64,000 bases of DNA from Maribacter vaceletii (GTDB lineage: Bacteria > Bacteroidota > Bacteroidia > Flavobacteriales > Flavobacteriaceae), in the NCBI RefSeq assembly GCF_003634105.1, contig NZ_RBIQ01000010.1, positions 1-64,000 on the forward strand, read 5' to 3'. How positions within the stretch are numbered: position 1 is the stretch's first letter; each line of letters opens with the position of its first letter. The notes beneath the pieces were generated by a model. It was not told where the DNA came from, searched no databases, and saw only the letters and a program-made list of their open reading frames with translations. The translations under genes were made by a program, and so were the position numbers. Shown here one piece after another: positions 42,486 to 51,764 of this stretch.

Positions 42486-43322
42486 ATGAAATTATATATA
42501 AAACTATTAACCCTACTTACTATATCTATCTTTTTCTCTTGTGAAGATGTTATTGATGTAGAGCTACAAAAAGCACCAGAAAGATTAGTTATAGAAGCTT
42601 CTCTAGACTGGGAAAAAGGCACAACAGGAAATAATCAAACTATAAAATTATCTACCTCATCTGCCTATTTTGCAGAAGACCAGAATACGCCTGTAACCAA
42701 TGCTGCGGTAAAAGTTACCAATACAAATAGTTCGGAAGAGTTTATTTTTGCGTCGCAAAATAATGGTTCTTATACCACCACAACTTTTAATCCTATTGTT
42801 GGTAACACTTATGACTTAGAGGTTATTTATAATTCAGAAACCTACATAGCCACAGAAACACTGCAACCCGTAACAGACATTACAAGAGTAGAACAGTCTA
42901 CAGAAAAAGGGTTCGATGATGAAATCTTAGAAGTTTCTGTTTATTTTAATGACCCTGAAGACGAAAAAAACTTTTATCTATTTAGATTTAAAGAAGATGG
43001 CGATTTGTTTTTTGAATTAGAAGATGGCGATGATGAATTTATTAACGGAAATGAAGTAGACTGGTGGTATGAAAAAGATGAAGAGGATAACCAAGGTGAA
43101 TTTACTAGTGGAGACCGTGTTGAATTAGAAATGTATGGTATTTCTGAAGCGTATCATAACTATATTAGAACCTTAATAGAGCAGTCTGAAGGTGTTGGTT
43201 TATTTGGCTCTACTCCTGTTGCTTTAAAAGGGAACTGTTTAAACCAAACAAATGCCGATAACTATGCGTATGGTTATTTTAGATTAACCCAAGTTGTAAA
43301 AACCAATTACACATTTGAATAA
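42486..43322 (+). CDS. DUF4249-family lipoprotein
   Basis: A 278-residue lipoprotein from the ATG at 42486, with lipobox TISIFFSC (Cys18) and a beta-rich DUF4249 domain: VIDVELQKAPERLVIEASLD at the start, then GNTYDLEVIYNSETYIATET and a C-terminal ANDYAYGYFRL-like end. The central part is very acidic (FELEDGDDEFINGNEVDWWY, EKDEEDNQGEFTSGD). The upstream in-frame codons run inside the TonB gene and are not part of it. It probably acts as a surface accessory of the TonB receptor. Confidence 0.85.
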   Translation: MKLYIKLLTLLTISIFFSCEDVIDVELQKAPERLVIEASLDWEKGTTGNNQTIKLSTSSAYFAEDQNTPVTNAAVKVTNTNSSEEFIFASQNNGSYTTTTFNPIVGNTYDLEVIYNSETYIATETLQPVTDITRVEQSTEKGFDDEILEVSVYFNDPEDEKNFYLFRFKEDGDLFFELEDGDDEFINGNEVDWWYEKDEEDNQGEFTSGDRVELEMYGISEAYHNYIRTLIEQSEGVGLFGSTPVALKGNCLNQTNADNYAYGYFRLTQVVKTNYTFE

Positions 43323-43347
43323 TATTTTTTTGGTTTTTTTTAATGGT

Positions 43348-43377
43348 AAGGGAGTAGCCTAGTTGCTACTCCCTTTT
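43348..43377. terminator. Bidirectional terminator between two TonB loci
   Basis: AAGGGAGTAGC (43348-43358) pairs with GCTACTCCCTT (43365-43375). T-runs on both sides serve the convergent DUF4249 and TonB genes. Confidence 0.8.
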
Positions 43378-43383
43378 AAAGTT

Positions 43384-45546
43384 CTATAAATTATCTAATT
43401 GATTACTATTTTTGTCTTTACTAATAGTCCAAAAGAAACCTACAAAAAAGAAAGTATCTGCCGTTGGTCTTATAGAACGCCTATTAAATGTTCCGTTTAC
43501 ATCTGGGGTATTAGCATATTGATAACCACTTACATTATTAAATCCTAAAGCATTGTTTACAGATAGATATAAGATTTTTTGTGGGGATATTAAATACGCC
43601 CAATTAACACTTAAATTATTATAACTTTTTGTTTTTTCTGCTAAAAAATTAGAAGAATTAGGATTATCATAAGGTCTACCAGAACCATAGGTATAAGAAG
43701 CACCAATTTGTGAACGCCAATCTTCTACCCAATATTTAGTTACCAAAGAAAAGTTATGAGTGGGTGCAAAATTAGGAGTTGCTTTTTCTTTAAAATTTAA
43801 ATAATTTCTTTCCGTATTTAAATAGGAATAAGAAACCCAGTAGTCTAAATTTTTAATACTCTTGTTATCTCTCCAAAACACATCTACACCAGACGCATAT
43901 CCGCTACCTAAATTGTTAAACTCACTATTAAACACTGGCATATCTGTATCATACTTTACTAAATTTTTATACTCTTTATAATATGCTTCTGCTCTAAACG
44001 TTTTGCCATCATTTAAATATTGGTAATTAAATATGTAATGTGCGGTTTTTTCTGATTTTAAAGTATTGTCAAACTTTAAAAAATTAGTTTGTGGGTTTTG
44101 ATAAAAGTCGCCATAGGCCAAAGAAAATTGCCCTTTTTCACTACTCTTATACGCTAATGATATTCTTGGAGAAAAGGTAAAATCTTTCAGCGTTTTAGAA
44201 TACTCTCCCCTTACCCCTACTTTCATTGCTAATTTATTACTAAAAAAAATATCGCTCTCTGAAAACACACCAGACAAATTCTCTTTTAAACCACTTGTAA
44301 AAGTAGTCCCATTTTCTTCTGTAAAAGTATCTTCATAATCTGTACTAAAATGCTCTGCTCCAAAATGTAACTGAAACCTACTACTAAAACTCTTTTTTAC
44401 TTTTACTTTTAAGTGCGATGCAGTTTCCTCTGTATCTATCTTATCGGTTAAAATTCCTATTTTATTTTTATCTGATGAAATACTAGCCCCAGAAGTAAGG
44501 GTCCATTCGTTCTCCAAAAAATGCTTGTAAGATGCATTTACGTATAAATTGTTATTCTTTAACTGAAAAGGAACATAGTTTTCATAATTTACATCCTCTT
44601 GCTCTATATCTAAATTACTATGGTTAAATCCTGTATATAATTTAAACATACTTTTTTCTGCTTTACTTCTAAAAACTGCTTCGCCAGCAATAGATTCATA
44701 AGGTTTATTCCAACGAGCCCCTTGATTATTAGGAATTATACTTTGGTATGGAGCCAAATTAATATAAGACGTATTAAAACTTAGAGATTGGTTGCCCCAA
44801 ATCTCGGTATGCCCCAAACCTCCTCCAACAGACATTAATGATATATCGGTCTTTTCTTGCTTTGGCATATCTTCTGTATTTAATAACAAAACACTAGACA
44901 ATGCTTGCCCATATTCTGCAGAATATCCTCCTGTACTAAACGTTATTCCTTTAAATAAGAAAGGAGAAAACCTTCCTCTTGTAGGAATGTTATTTGCTGT
45001 AGCATTAAAAGGCTGAAATACTCGTAAACCATCTATAAAAACTTGTGTTTCTCCTGCTGCGCCACCACGCACAAATAAGCGCCCATCTTCACTAACTGTA
45101 CTGGTTCCTGGTAAGGTTTGTAGTGCGGCAACAAAATCTCCTAAAGCCCCTGCTGTTGTAACCACATCTAATGGTTTTAATACTGCTACTTTAGAATTGT
45201 CGCCTGCCTTAAAAGTCCCTGCGGTTAAAGTAACTCCGGTAAGTTCATTAATGGCTTCTCGCATTTTAATACTCCTATTTTTAAAATAAGAAACTTCTCC
45301 CATTTCATAATGCGTTTCGTAAGAAAGCGCAGAAACAATAAGTGTTTGGGAACCCTCTTCTATAGTCTCAAAAGAAAATACTCCATCTGCTCCGCTAGAA
45401 GCACCATCATAGGTGCCTTCTAAATATACATTGGCACCTATAATAGGATTGCCTTTTTCATTTACTACTTTCCCAGAAATTTTAGTCTGGGAGAAAGCAA
45501 CTGTAGTTGCAAAAAATAAAATAAGATTAGTTACTAGTTTTAACAT
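43384..45546 (-). CDS. TonB-dependent receptor
   Basis: A 720-residue outer-membrane protein: signal (1-19, VAFSQ), CarboxypepD_reg-like domain (about 20-100, GNPIIGANVYLEGTYDGASS), plug with LQTLPGTSTVSEDGRLFVRG, GETQVFIDGLRVFQPF and STGGYSAEYGQALSSVLLL, then a barrel that ends FFFVGFFWTISK before a short polar tail. The plug lacks a SusC-like long extension and no SusD is adjacent. It is transcribed alone, convergent to the DUF4249 operon. The ligand is unknown. Confidence 0.87.
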   Translation of the reverse strand: MLKLVTNLILFFATTVAFSQTKISGKVVNEKGNPIIGANVYLEGTYDGASSGADGVFSFETIEEGSQTLIVSALSYETHYEMGEVSYFKNRSIKMREAINELTGVTLTAGTFKAGDNSKVAVLKPLDVVTTAGALGDFVAALQTLPGTSTVSEDGRLFVRGGAAGETQVFIDGLRVFQPFNATANNIPTRGRFSPFLFKGITFSTGGYSAEYGQALSSVLLLNTEDMPKQEKTDISLMSVGGGLGHTEIWGNQSLSFNTSYINLAPYQSIIPNNQGARWNKPYESIAGEAVFRSKAEKSMFKLYTGFNHSNLDIEQEDVNYENYVPFQLKNNNLYVNASYKHFLENEWTLTSGASISSDKNKIGILTDKIDTEETASHLKVKVKKSFSSRFQLHFGAEHFSTDYEDTFTEENGTTFTSGLKENLSGVFSESDIFFSNKLAMKVGVRGEYSKTLKDFTFSPRISLAYKSSEKGQFSLAYGDFYQNPQTNFLKFDNTLKSEKTAHYIFNYQYLNDGKTFRAEAYYKEYKNLVKYDTDMPVFNSEFNNLGSGYASGVDVFWRDNKSIKNLDYWVSYSYLNTERNYLNFKEKATPNFAPTHNFSLVTKYWVEDWRSQIGASYTYGSGRPYDNPNSSNFLAEKTKSYNNLSVNWAYLISPQKILYLSVNNALGFNNVSGYQYANTPDVNGTFNRRSIRPTADTFFFVGFFWTISKDKNSNQLDNL

Positions 45547-45668
45547 GACTGTTCGATTTTTTTTGATTTTGATACTCCAAAAATGCGAACAGTATAGTTC
45601 TATTACTAAATAGATTTACCGAGTTGGTAATTTTTACAACCGAAATGTAAAATACTTTCTATAAACAA

Positions 45669-45698
45669 TAAACGCTCTACTAAAAAGTAGAGCGTTTA
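45669..45698 (-). terminator. Rho-independent terminator after dps
   Basis: TAAACGCTCTAC (45669-45680) and GTAGAGCGTTTA (45687-45698) are perfect complements around 6 bases, in the 23 bases before the dps stop on the minus strand. Confidence 0.8.
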
Positions 45699-45720
45699 TT
45701 TACTAGTTTTAGTGTTATTA

Positions 45721-46200
45721 TTAAATCTCTTCGGTTAACCAAGCTTTCATCATCCAAACTGTTTTTTCTTGTTCAGAAATAAAATCGCTCATCATAGCAC
45801 TTGTTCCTTCGTCACTAGCATCTGCAGCATGGTCTAATATTTGTCTTTCTAGCAATAATAACTTTGATAAAGACTCTACTATTAAACGAATAGCTTCTTC
45901 GTCTTTTGTAATATTTTTACCAACTGGAACGGTTGCTTTAGCCATATAATCTTCAAAAGTGTGTAATGGCACTCCTCCTAAAGTTAAAATACGTTCTGCA
46001 ATTTCATCTACCTTTAAATTAGCATCATTATATAACTCTTCAAATTTTACGTGCAAATCAAAAAAACGTTTTCCTTTAATATTCCAATGAATACCTCTTA
46101 AATTTTGGTAATATCTTTGAAAATTAGCTAAAAGAACATTCAAATTCTTACTTAAATTTTCTGATTTTTTTGCGTCTAATCCTATACTATTTAGTTTCAT
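45721..46200 (-). CDS. dps: Dps-type ferritin-like DNA-protection protein
   Basis: A 159-residue four-helix protein. The Dps ferroxidase site residues are in HWNIKGKRFFDLHVKFEELYND (H, H, D and E across the dimer interface), and the C-terminal helix has EQEKTVWMMKAWL. It oxidises Fe(II) with peroxide and stores it in a dodecamer, protecting DNA. It is divergent from oxyR, with a 119-base spacer that holds a perfect inverted repeat, so OxyR control is likely. Confidence 0.93.
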   Translation of the reverse strand: MKLNSIGLDAKKSENLSKNLNVLLANFQRYYQNLRGIHWNIKGKRFFDLHVKFEELYNDANLKVDEIAERILTLGGVPLHTFEDYMAKATVPVGKNITKDEEAIRLIVESLSKLLLLERQILDHAADASDEGTSAMMSDFISEQEKTVWMMKAWLTEEI

Positions 46201-46237
46201 AATTTTATCTTTTAAAAAATTTATTTTCTTTTGATAG

Positions 46238-46302
46238 TATAAAGGTATTACATAAAAAATCGTTTTATGATAAGTTTTATTGATAGTTTTAATACCTTTA
46301 TA
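46238..46302. promoter_or_regulatory. dps/oxyR divergent control region with 13-bp inverted repeat
   Basis: TATAAAGGTATTA (46238-46250) and TAATACCTTTATA (46290-46302) are exact complements separated by 39 bases. Each copy, read outward, contains TACCTTTA, one base off the TAnnTTTG -7 element, so they look like paired divergent promoters. GATAG occurs beside each copy (46233, 46282). OxyR sites may lie between them. Confidence 0.55.
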
Positions 46303-46319
46303 GCTTAAAATTATAATGC

Positions 46320-47258
46320 ATGACTATTACACAATTACAATACGTTTTAGCAGTTGCTGAGCACCAAAACTTTACGCTTGCCGCACAAAAAAGTTTTGTT
46401 ACCCAACCCACTTTAAGTATGCAAGTGCAAAAACTTGAAGATGAGTTAGATATACTTATTTTTGACCGAAGTAAAAAACCAATTACAATAACCGAAGTTG
46501 GTAAAAAAATTGTGGAACAAGCTAAAAATATTGTAAACGAAGCAGAACGTATTAAAGATATTGTAGATCAAGAAAAGGGGTTTATTGGTGGCGATTATAC
46601 CTTAGGAATAATACCTACTATTATGCCAACCTTATTACCAATGTTTTTAAAAACCTTTATTAATAAGTATCCTAAAGTAAACCTTATAATAAAAGAACAA
46701 AGTACGGAGAACTTAATACGAAACATAGAAGATGGTCATATAGATGCTGCTATTGCAGCAACGCCTTTAGAGGTTGAATTTATAAAAGAACGCCCTCTGT
46801 ATTATGAACCTTTTGTTGGTTATGTTCCTAATAACCATAGGCTTAAAAACTTAGATAATTTAAAGCCAGAGGATTTAAGTATAAATGACATTCTTTTATT
46901 ACAAGACGGTCATTGTTTTAGAGAAGGAGTTATTAACTTATGTAAGGCTTCTAAAAATTATGATGATGAACATTTTCAATTACAGAGCGGTAGTTTTGAA
47001 ACCCTTGTAAACCTTTCTGATGAAGGATTAGGAATGACGCTCCTACCCTATTTAAATACGTTAAGCCTAGATGATACTAAAAAAGTAAATTTAAAATACT
47101 TTAACGCCCCTTCTCCAGCAAGAGAAGTAAGTCTTATTTATCATAAGAGCGAACTCAAAATACAAATAACTGAGGCATTAAGAGATGTAATTTCTGGAAT
47201 TGTAAGAGGAGCTATTGCTTTTCAAGATGTAAAGATAATTAGCCCAATTTCCAAATAA
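46320..47258 (+). CDS. oxyR: OxyR-type LysR-family peroxide sensor
   Basis: A 312-residue LysR regulator with N-terminal HTH (LQYVLAVAEHQNFTLAAQKS, TLSMQVQKLEDELDILIFDR) and a substrate-like domain. C199 and C208 (LLLQDGHCFREGVINLC) have the same numbers as the redox pair of E. coli OxyR, so peroxide-driven disulfide formation is expected. The gene is divergent from dps and ends in a shared terminator with a small minus-strand gene. It probably activates dps and represses itself. Confidence 0.94.
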   Translation: MTITQLQYVLAVAEHQNFTLAAQKSFVTQPTLSMQVQKLEDELDILIFDRSKKPITITEVGKKIVEQAKNIVNEAERIKDIVDQEKGFIGGDYTLGIIPTIMPTLLPMFLKTFINKYPKVNLIIKEQSTENLIRNIEDGHIDAAIAATPLEVEFIKERPLYYEPFVGYVPNNHRLKNLDNLKPEDLSINDILLLQDGHCFREGVINLCKASKNYDDEHFQLQSGSFETLVNLSDEGLGMTLLPYLNTLSLDDTKKVNLKYFNAPSPAREVSLIYHKSELKIQITEALRDVISGIVRGAIAFQDVKIISPISK

Positions 47259-47292
47259 AGTATAGGGCTAAAAACGTAATATAAATTATAAT

Positions 47293-47322
47293 AAAAACGG
47301 TCACTAAATAGTGACCGTTTTT
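47293..47322. terminator. Bidirectional terminator after oxyR
   Basis: AAAAACGGTCACTA (47293-47306) and TAGTGACCGTTTTT (47309-47322) are perfect 14-bp complements with a tiny loop, with A/T runs on both sides. Confidence 0.85.
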
Positions 47323-47325
47323 ATA

Positions 47326-47523
47326 TTATGCAGTTAAAAAAACCATACTAGTTTGTAATTCTGGTTTATCATTAATAAACTGTTGCAACCATTTTTTTAA
47401 CTCTTCTATTTCTTCTGGTAATAGTATTCTTAAACTTTTTTTTAATTCTTTACAAAAAAGAACACTATCAAAACTAACTTTTTTTAAAACTGTTTTTGTG
47501 TATTCTAACATTGCCTTTGGCAT
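47326..47523 (-). CDS. Small conserved flavobacterial protein
   Basis: A 65-residue acidic/basic mixed protein: MLEYTKTVLKKVSFDSVLFC, KELKKSLRILLPEEIEELKK, WLQQFINDKPEL. I recall near-identical short proteins in many Flavobacteriaceae, and the ordered helix pattern argues for a real gene. It has no signal peptide and no known domain. It begins 5 bases or less from the end of the oxyR terminator. The 286 bases upstream (47524-47809) hold nothing recognisable. Confidence 0.68.
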   Translation of the reverse strand: MPKAMLEYTKTVLKKVSFDSVLFCKELKKSLRILLPEEIEELKKWLQQFINDKPELQTSMVFLTA

Positions 47524-47809
47524 ATTTCTTAAGTATTTAAATTAAATAATATTCTCTAGTAAAATTAACCATATTACCTTTTATTTATTGTGCCTGTTAA
47601 GTTAAATATTCGATAATTTCTTGTTAAAAAAAAGGATTTTCTTACTTTTCTCACAATATTTTAAATAAATACAAAAAAAACAACATTAAAACCAAGAAAC
47701 TAATAATCAAAAAGTTATACATAAAATTACTAATTCGCATTGGTTTTATTTCGTCTTTCGTAAGAATTTTATTTAAATTTATCTTCAACCTAAAACACTT
47801 TATTCTTAG

Positions 47810-49048
47810 ATGAAATTTTTTTTGCTAATTTTTGGAACATTATTATTTTTTACTAGTTGTAAAAATTCTAAATATAGCTTAGACTCTAACCTTTATAAAA
47901 ATAGCTTTAAAGGGGTTTTAGTAATAGACCCAATTAAAAAAGATACATTATATAACCATAACAGTACAAAATATTTTACGCCTGCTAGTAACACCAAAAT
48001 ATTTACTCTTTACTCCTCTTTACATATACTACCTAATAAAATACCTGCTTTAAAATATAGTATTCAAAAAGATACTCTTTACATACAAGGAACTGGAGAC
48101 CCAACCCTTTTGCATCCTTATTTTAAAGATAGTATAGCTATATCGTTCTTAAAAAAGCATTCTAATATAGCTTTAAACACTTCTAATTTTAAAGACAATA
48201 AATACGGGCCTGGTTGGGCTTGGGAAGATTATGACACCTATTATTCGCCCGAAAAAAATGGTTTGCCTATATATGGAAATGTTCTTACTATACATAAAGG
48301 AAATAATTTAATTGCTACACCTAATTATTTTAAAGACAGTATAACATTTTCTAATTTGCCAAAAAGAAGAGAAGAACATACAAATATGTTTTATTATAAC
48401 AGCGCTTCTACAGACACTATTACAACTCCTTTTATTACCAACAACAATGTAATCAAAGACCTTCTAGAAGACATACTCCAAAAGAATATCACAATTTCTT
48501 CTAGATTACCAGAGGGGGATAAAAATATTTTATATAGCGTTGCATCAGATTCTGTTTATAAAAGAATGATGCATAAGAGCGATAATTTTTTAGCAGAACA
48601 ACTAATGCTTGTAAGTTCTGGTGTACTTACAGATACTTTAAAGTTTAAAATTGCTAAAGAGTATATTCTAGAAACAAAGTTATCTAACTTAAAACAAAAA
48701 CCAAGATGGGTAGATGGTTCTGGTTTATCTAGGTATAATCTTTTTACACCAGAATCTATGGTATATGTACTTCATGAACTATATAAAAACTTACCTAAAG
48801 AAAGGTTATATACTTTATTTCCTGTAGTTAACGCTCCTAAAATAAAAAAAGAAGATACCATGCAAAAACCATATTTATATGCTAAATCTGGTAGTTTGGG
48901 CAACAATTATTGTTTAAGTGGTTACCTTATTACCAACTCTGGCAAAACAGTTATTTTTAGCTTTATGAATAACCATTTTGTTAGGTCTTCATCTGATATT
49001 AAAAAAGAAATGCATCAATTTTTTGAACACATAAGAGATACTTATTAA
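47810..49048 (+). CDS. dacB: D-alanyl-D-alanine carboxypeptidase, S13 (PBP4) type, lipoprotein
   Basis: A 412-residue serine peptidase with lipobox LLFFTSC (Cys17). Active-site motifs: S60-N-T-K63 (TPASNTKIF), S257-D-N259 (KSDNFLAEQL) and K359-S-G361 (AKSGSLGNNYCLSGYL). It would cleave the terminal D-Ala or cross-links of peptidoglycan in the periplasm. It is shorter than E. coli PBP4 (477), because the domain II/III insert between SxxK and SxN is smaller. It is convergent with the Nudix gene (2-base gap). Confidence 0.88.
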   Translation: MKFFLLIFGTLLFFTSCKNSKYSLDSNLYKNSFKGVLVIDPIKKDTLYNHNSTKYFTPASNTKIFTLYSSLHILPNKIPALKYSIQKDTLYIQGTGDPTLLHPYFKDSIAISFLKKHSNIALNTSNFKDNKYGPGWAWEDYDTYYSPEKNGLPIYGNVLTIHKGNNLIATPNYFKDSITFSNLPKRREEHTNMFYYNSASTDTITTPFITNNNVIKDLLEDILQKNITISSRLPEGDKNILYSVASDSVYKRMMHKSDNFLAEQLMLVSSGVLTDTLKFKIAKEYILETKLSNLKQKPRWVDGSGLSRYNLFTPESMVYVLHELYKNLPKERLYTLFPVVNAPKIKKEDTMQKPYLYAKSGSLGNNYCLSGYLITNSGKTVIFSFMNNHFVRSSSDIKKEMHQFFEHIRDTY

Positions 49049-49050
49049 AA

Positions 49051-49635
49051 CTATACAAGATTTTGTATTTGCGCGTGCTGTAAAAGCATTATCGTTTTTC
49101 CGTCTTTAATTTTACCATTTTGCACCCAACTAATTGCTTCCTTTAAAGAAACTTCTAAAACCTCTATATTCTCCGTTTCATAATCTGCTCCTCCACCCGC
49201 ACTTATTCTATCCTTCTCTTTATATTCACCAACAAAAAAATGTACTTTTTGCATTACAGTGCCTGGTACCATAAAACTCTCGAAAACTTTAGAAACCAAA
49301 TCTATTTTATAACCTGTTTCTTCAATAGCTTCTTTTTTAATACAAACCTCTGGAGTATCACCATCTAAAAGACCTGCGCAAACTTCTATCATCATTCCAT
49401 CTCCTGGTTCCGTTTCATTCTGATAAACAGGCATTCTAAACTGTTTTGTTAAAATTACAGTTTGTTTTTGCTTATTATATAAGAGTATTGCTGCTGCATC
49501 TCCACAATCATAAACTTCACGTTCTTGCTTTTCCCAGATTCCGTCTTCCCTTAAATATTCAAAACTAAATTTGTTTAACGTATACCAATTATCTGAGAGA
49601 AGTACTTTTTTTATATTCTTTAAAAATGTATGCAA
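49051..49635 (-). CDS. nudK: Nudix hydrolase, GDP-mannose pyrophosphatase (NudK) type
   Basis: A 194-residue Nudix enzyme: the box runs AGLLDGDTPEVCIKKEAIEE followed by TGY, as in E. coli NudK (a Lys replaces the Arg of REUxEExGU). MVPGTVMQKVHFFVGEY follows, matching the NudK loop that precedes the substrate-binding part. It would hydrolyse nucleoside-diphosphate sugars such as GDP-mannose. The gene is single and convergent with dacB. ADP-ribose pyrophosphatase is the main alternative. Confidence 0.85.
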   Translation of the reverse strand: MHTFLKNIKKVLLSDNWYTLNKFSFEYLREDGIWEKQEREVYDCGDAAAILLYNKQKQTVILTKQFRMPVYQNETEPGDGMMIEVCAGLLDGDTPEVCIKKEAIEETGYKIDLVSKVFESFMVPGTVMQKVHFFVGEYKEKDRISAGGGADYETENIEVLEVSLKEAISWVQNGKIKDGKTIMLLQHAQIQNLV

Positions 49636-49716
49636 TGAAAATATTTTTAATTTATGTTATTATTATAACTCTTTACGGTTGATAAAATTACTAATTTTAA
49701 ACACTAAGAGATTCTC

Positions 49717-50895
49717 ATGAAAAAATATTTCTCCTTTTTATTTCTCCTTGGCATCAGTTATTGTAATTCTCAAACATCAGAAAATTATAACACCGTACTA
49801 TCGCAATTAAAAGAATATACTACTGTTATTGAGCTTAGTACTAATAACGGTAAATCTAGGCTTATAATAACTCCAGAACTTCAAGGTAGGATAATTACTA
49901 GCTCCTACGACGGCTTACTAGGAGATGCTAATGGATGGTTTAATAAAAATAGTATTACCACTAAACTTAAGGGTGGTATTGGTGGTGAAGACAGACTTTG
50001 GATTGGCCCCTTGGGAAGTCAATATTCTTTTTATTACCAACAAATAAAACCACTTAACGAAACTAATTGGTTAGTACCAAACACTATGGAAAATGAAGCT
50101 TACCAATTAATAAACCAAAGCAATACAGAAGTTAGTATGCTGAAAAAAATGACGCTTACAAACCATATTGGCACTAATTTTATTTTAGATATTTCTAGAA
50201 AAATCACAATTTTAGATGCGGCACAGATAACTAATAACCTTCAAATTTCAATCCCAGAGAGCCTAAACTATATTGCTTATGAGAGCGCTAATAGTTTAGT
50301 AAATATAGGAACCAAAAAAATAACAAAGGAAAAAGGGTTAGTTTCTTTATGGAGTGCTGGTATGTTTAATGGTTCTACAGAAAGCATTGTTATTATACCA
50401 TTAACCAAAAAAGGAAAACTAGAAGATTTATATTCCTATATGGGGTCTTTAGGGAAAGACCGTTTACAAATAAAAAAAAATGTTGTTTTGTATAAAGCAG
50501 ATGGTCAATACAGGTCTAAAATAGGAGTGCCACCACACTTAGCTCCTTCTATTTATGGTTGTTATTCTGCAAAAAAAGAAAGACTAACTATTGTTCAATA
50601 CAAAAAAACAAGAGATAGTCTTTATTTTAATTCTAATGTTAGTGTTCAAAAAGAACCTTATAAAGGAGAAGTTATTCCTATTTATAATAATGGAACCATG
50701 GATTATTCCGTAACTACTATTCCAAGTTTTTTTGAATTAGAGTCTACTTCTGCAATGCGAGAATTAGAAGTTAACGATACATTAAACCATTACCACAGAG
50801 TATACCACTTTTCTGGAAATAAAAAAGTACTAGATGCTATTGCTAAAAAGTTATTGGATATTTCTTTAAAGGATGTTACTCTAAGCAACAATTAA
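49717..50895 (+). CDS. DUF6786-family exported protein
   Basis: A 392-residue protein with a signal peptide (1-18, GISYCNSQ; Cys16 could be lipidated). The body is beta-rich with LIITPELQGRIITSSYDGLL, GEDRLWIGPLGSQYSFYYQQ, a mutarotase-like layout, and the C-terminal YSVTTIPSFFELESTSAMR. I recognise it as DUF6786, which looks like a galactose-mutarotase fold. No catalytic function is known. It is convergent with the AIM24 gene (4-base overlap of the ends). Confidence 0.7.
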   Translation: MKKYFSFLFLLGISYCNSQTSENYNTVLSQLKEYTTVIELSTNNGKSRLIITPELQGRIITSSYDGLLGDANGWFNKNSITTKLKGGIGGEDRLWIGPLGSQYSFYYQQIKPLNETNWLVPNTMENEAYQLINQSNTEVSMLKKMTLTNHIGTNFILDISRKITILDAAQITNNLQISIPESLNYIAYESANSLVNIGTKKITKEKGLVSLWSAGMFNGSTESIVIIPLTKKGKLEDLYSYMGSLGKDRLQIKKNVVLYKADGQYRSKIGVPPHLAPSIYGCYSAKKERLTIVQYKKTRDSLYFNSNVSVQKEPYKGEVIPIYNNGTMDYSVTTIPSFFELESTSAMRELEVNDTLNHYHRVYHFSGNKKVLDAIAKKLLDISLKDVTLSNN

Positions 50896-51689
50896 AATCT
50901 ATTATCGCCATCTAGTAAGTCTCCAATACCTCCTAAAAGGCTACCTTCTCCTTTACTATTTCCGTTTCTAGGCAGTGCAGATAAAACTCTACCAGCTAAT
51001 CTACTAAATGGCAAGGATTGTACATATACTGTCCCAGGGCCTCTTAGAGTAGCAAAAAATAAGCCTTCGCCTCCAAAAACAGTATTCTTAATACCACCAA
51101 TAAACTCTATATCATAATCTACGGTTTGGCTAAAACCAACAATACAACCGGTATCTACTTTTAAAACTTCACCCGCGGTCAATTCTTTTTTAGCTAAAGT
51201 ACCTCCAGCATGTACAAATGCCATACCGTCTCCTTCTAACTTTTGCATAATAAAGCCTTCGCCTCCAAAAAGTCCACGCCCTAATTTTTTAGAAAATTCA
51301 ACCCCTACAGAAACTCCTTTCGCTGCACATAAAAAAGCATCTTTCTGGCAAATAAATTTTCCTTGCTTTTCGGATAAATCTATTGGCACAATTTTTCCAG
51401 GATATGGCGATGCAAAACTCACTTGCTTTTTTCCTTGTCCAATATTTAAAAAGGCTGTCATAAAAAGACTTTCGCCTGTTAGCATCCTTTTCCCTGCGGA
51501 AAATAATTTCCCTAAAACTCCCTTTTCTTGGTTAGAGCCATCCCCAAAAATAGTATCCATTTTAATATCAGAATCCATCATCATAAAACTACCAGCTTCA
51601 GCTACTACAGCTTCTTGCGGGTCTAGTTCTATTTCTACATATTGCATTTCTTCTCCAAAAATCTGGTAATCTATTTCGTGTGCGTTCAT
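50892..51689 (-). CDS. AIM24/TIGR00266-family protein
   Basis: A 265-residue cytosolic beta-rich protein with the AIM24 pattern: YVEIELDPQEAVVAEAGSFM, ESLFMTAFLNIGQGKKQVSF, RGLFGGEGFIMQKLEGDGMA, FVHAGGTLAKKELTAGEVLK and the Gly-rich C-terminus. The three repeats of G-x-x-G-G-E-G are typical. A mitochondrial homologue affects inner-membrane organisation, but the bacterial role is unknown. A 75-base gap separates it from the DUF4442 gene upstream, in the same orientation. Confidence 0.85.
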   Translation of the reverse strand: MNAHEIDYQIFGEEMQYVEIELDPQEAVVAEAGSFMMMDSDIKMDTIFGDGSNQEKGVLGKLFSAGKRMLTGESLFMTAFLNIGQGKKQVSFASPYPGKIVPIDLSEKQGKFICQKDAFLCAAKGVSVGVEFSKKLGRGLFGGEGFIMQKLEGDGMAFVHAGGTLAKKELTAGEVLKVDTGCIVGFSQTVDYDIEFIGGIKNTVFGGEGLFFATLRGPGTVYVQSLPFSRLAGRVLSALPRNGNSKGEGSLLGGIGDLLDGDNRF

Positions 51690-51764
51690 ATATTATTTTT
51701 TATGATTGATACCTATATGTAGATAAACAAAGGTGTTTTGTTACAATTAAAAAGAGATTTTTTA

